DNA of 64,000 nt from Sarcina sp034439435. GTDB taxonomy: Bacteria; Bacillota; Clostridia; Clostridiales; Clostridiaceae. Location: the NCBI RefSeq assembly GCF_034439435.1, contig NZ_JAPCKJ010000001.1, positions 372,001 through 436,000 on the forward strand, in the 5' to 3' direction. The notes under the pieces were generated by a model. It saw only the letters and a program-made list of their open reading frames with translations, ran no database searches and was not told the DNA's origin. Below, one piece after another: positions 62,913-64,000 of the stretch (its first letter is position 1; each line of letters starts with the position of its first letter). A program made the position numbers and the translations under genes.

Positions 62913-63353
62913 TTACATATTCTTTTGGCTTTTAATAAAACCTTCTTTTATTTCACTAAGTAAGTCACTATAGGCTTCATCTTGATTTATTACCTTAAAT
63001 GTTTCATTACCAATTCTAACAAACTCATCTGTTAATGATATAAGCATATACTCTTCACCCATATAAACTCCGTATGAATTTAAACTTGATGAGTCTTTAA
63101 AAGTTTTTAGTATTTTTATATCCTTAAGTCCATTATATAAATTTTCTATGGTATTCTTATTCCCTATTTCGTAAGCTTCAACTTTTGGAATTCCATTAAT
63201 ATCAACTTTCATCTCAGTTATGATTATATACTTTGGTCTTTCCTTAAACATATTAGAAGCCGTACCTATTTTAATAGGCATAAGGAAATAGGAACCAATA
63301 GTTATTAATAATATAGCTAAAAAAGCAATCACTATTCTACGCAAGAATTTCAT
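62913..63353 (-). CDS. Membrane-anchored hypothetical protein (146 aa)
   Basis: An N-terminal membrane helix (~6-26, RIVIAFLAILLITIGSYFLM) is followed by an extracellular beta-rich domain of ~120 residues. It has no lipobox. The longer form from TTG 63365 is rejected because GAGGGA lies just before the ATG at 63353. It starts 22 bases after the upstream gene ends, so the two are probably cotranscribed. Not recognised. Confidence 0.6.
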   Translation of the reverse strand: MKFLRRIVIAFLAILLITIGSYFLMPIKIGTASNMFKERPKYIIITEMKVDINGIPKVEAYEIGNKNTIENLYNGLKDIKILKTFKDSSSLNSYGVYMGEEYMLISLTDEFVRIGNETFKVINQDEAYSDLLSEIKEGFIKSQKNM

Positions 63354-63375
63354 AAATTCCCTCAAAAATAATTTC

Positions 63376-63921
63376 TTACTTTATTACTACTCCTCTTACT
63401 TCTAAATTATTCTTTTTTGCTAAATCTTTATAAATTTCTAAAACATCTTTTTCCTTAAAAAACATAGGAAAACTCAAATTATAATTTCCCCATATGGTCA
63501 TAGGAACTTTTCTTAAATAAACTGTACAAAAGAAAAGTTCTCTTGTATTAAGTTTAGTTATAAAAGACATAAGCTCTTTGGATTGACATTCAAAAAAAAC
63601 ACTATTTATATCATCACTCTCAATATGATTCTTAAGTATTTCTTTGTCATCCCCTTCTAAGTTTTCTAAAAGCCTATTCTTACTTTCCTTATCTAAATTC
63701 TTTATATAAAAATCAACTATTACCTCCCCTTCTTCTAGTTCAAAAAGTTCATTGAAGAAGTTTATAAAGTCCTCTTCTTTTTCCTCAAAACTCTTTTCTT
63801 TACCGCCATACTCTAAAAGCCCATTTGAATAAGTATCTAAACCATTTAATATATTATTAAATCTTATATGAATCTTTTCTTTAAAATCCTCTTCACTTAT
63901 TGATTTTAAAATCTTGCTCAT
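63376..63921 (-). CDS. Hypothetical soluble protein (181 aa)
   Basis: A charged soluble protein with helices (FEEKEEDFINFFNELFELEE at ~45-64) and a C-terminal part with MTIWGNYNLSFPMFFKEKDV. It does not match any family I know. RBS GAAGGAGGA before the ATG at 63921. It is the upstream gene of a likely pair with the membrane-anchored gene. Confidence 0.6.
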   Translation of the reverse strand: MSKILKSISEEDFKEKIHIRFNNILNGLDTYSNGLLEYGGKEKSFEEKEEDFINFFNELFELEEGEVIVDFYIKNLDKESKNRLLENLEGDDKEILKNHIESDDINSVFFECQSKELMSFITKLNTRELFFCTVYLRKVPMTIWGNYNLSFPMFFKEKDVLEIYKDLAKKNNLEVRGVVIK

Positions 63922-64000
63922 TACTTAATCCTCCTTCAAGAAAATCAATTTTAACTTTAGTCTCTACCTCAAGATAATGCTGATTTTAAGAGAGTCAATT

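Noticed and set aside
1..64000. tRNA, rRNA, transposase genes and integrons
   Set aside because: No cloverleaf ends, conserved rRNA stretches or transposase-like proteins were recognised anywhere in the window.

Overview
The window looks like chromosomal DNA from a low-GC, anaerobic, spore-forming Firmicute, and most likely Clostridium perfringens. The base composition is very AT-rich, ribosome binding sites are strong AGGAGG types, and several TTG/GTG starts are used. The best taxonomic marker is the pair at 23694-25723. Its regulator has Asp57, an FFRCHTS motif (184-190) and an SKHR motif (216-219); its kinase has His255 and a GIG box at 402-404. I recognise this as the VirR/VirS virulence two-component system of C. 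perfringens. All recognition is from memory; no database search was run.

Layout. 1-10 kb: a 5'-truncated ABC-F ATPase, a dUTPase, a Cys-rich Arg/Ser-repeat protein, a DUF1836 regulator divergent from a hemolysin III/TrhA membrane protein with two matching palindromes between them, a LysR regulator, a secreted deacetylase, a degenerate amidase-like protein and a SulP transporter. 10-22 kb: a pseudouridine kinase, a four-gene operon (NitT/TauT-type ABC importer plus MATE pump), a sulfite-exporter-like protein, two DedA paralogues, a TtcA-like thiolase, and QueT under a preQ1-type riboswitch. 22-33 kb: a metallo-beta-lactamase lipoprotein, virRS, an endolysin-like amidase, a thiamine-binding protein, a YabE-type G5/3D protein, a uracil permease with a PyrR-type RNA hairpin at its start, a second ABC-F ATPase and a membrane-anchored deacetylase.

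33-50 kb is an accessory glycan region. It holds a secreted 1836-residue multimodular enzyme (LamG, BNR, GH123-like, cohesin, CBM32, FIVAR, dockerin), topoisomerase III, a YdbS/YdbT pair, a large periplasmic-propeller histidine kinase and an AlgI/AlgJ-like O-acylation pair. 50-64 kb carries a lipoprotein, a DEAD-box helicase, glutamate dehydrogenase, a four-gene exopolysaccharide operon equivalent to Bacillus subtilis ydaKLMN, and a branched-chain aminotransferase.

How it fits together. Much of the window concerns the cell surface and its environment: host-glycan breakdown, peptidoglycan enzymes, a c-di-GMP-linked exopolysaccharide, toxin regulation, and scavenging of pyrimidine, queuosine precursor and pseudouridine. 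The observations most worth checking are: the ydaKLMN-like operon, whose GGDEF protein has lost its active site but kept the RxxD inhibitory site; the DUF1836/TrhA pair with shared operators; the preQ1 leader; the PyrR-like hairpin; the giant glycosidase; and a dispersed family of imperfect palindromes (21.7, 44.2, 50.3, 52.9 kb) sharing an 18-22 base core, each lying just 3' of a minus-strand gene. I saw no tRNA, rRNA, CRISPR array, transposase gene or prophage cluster.
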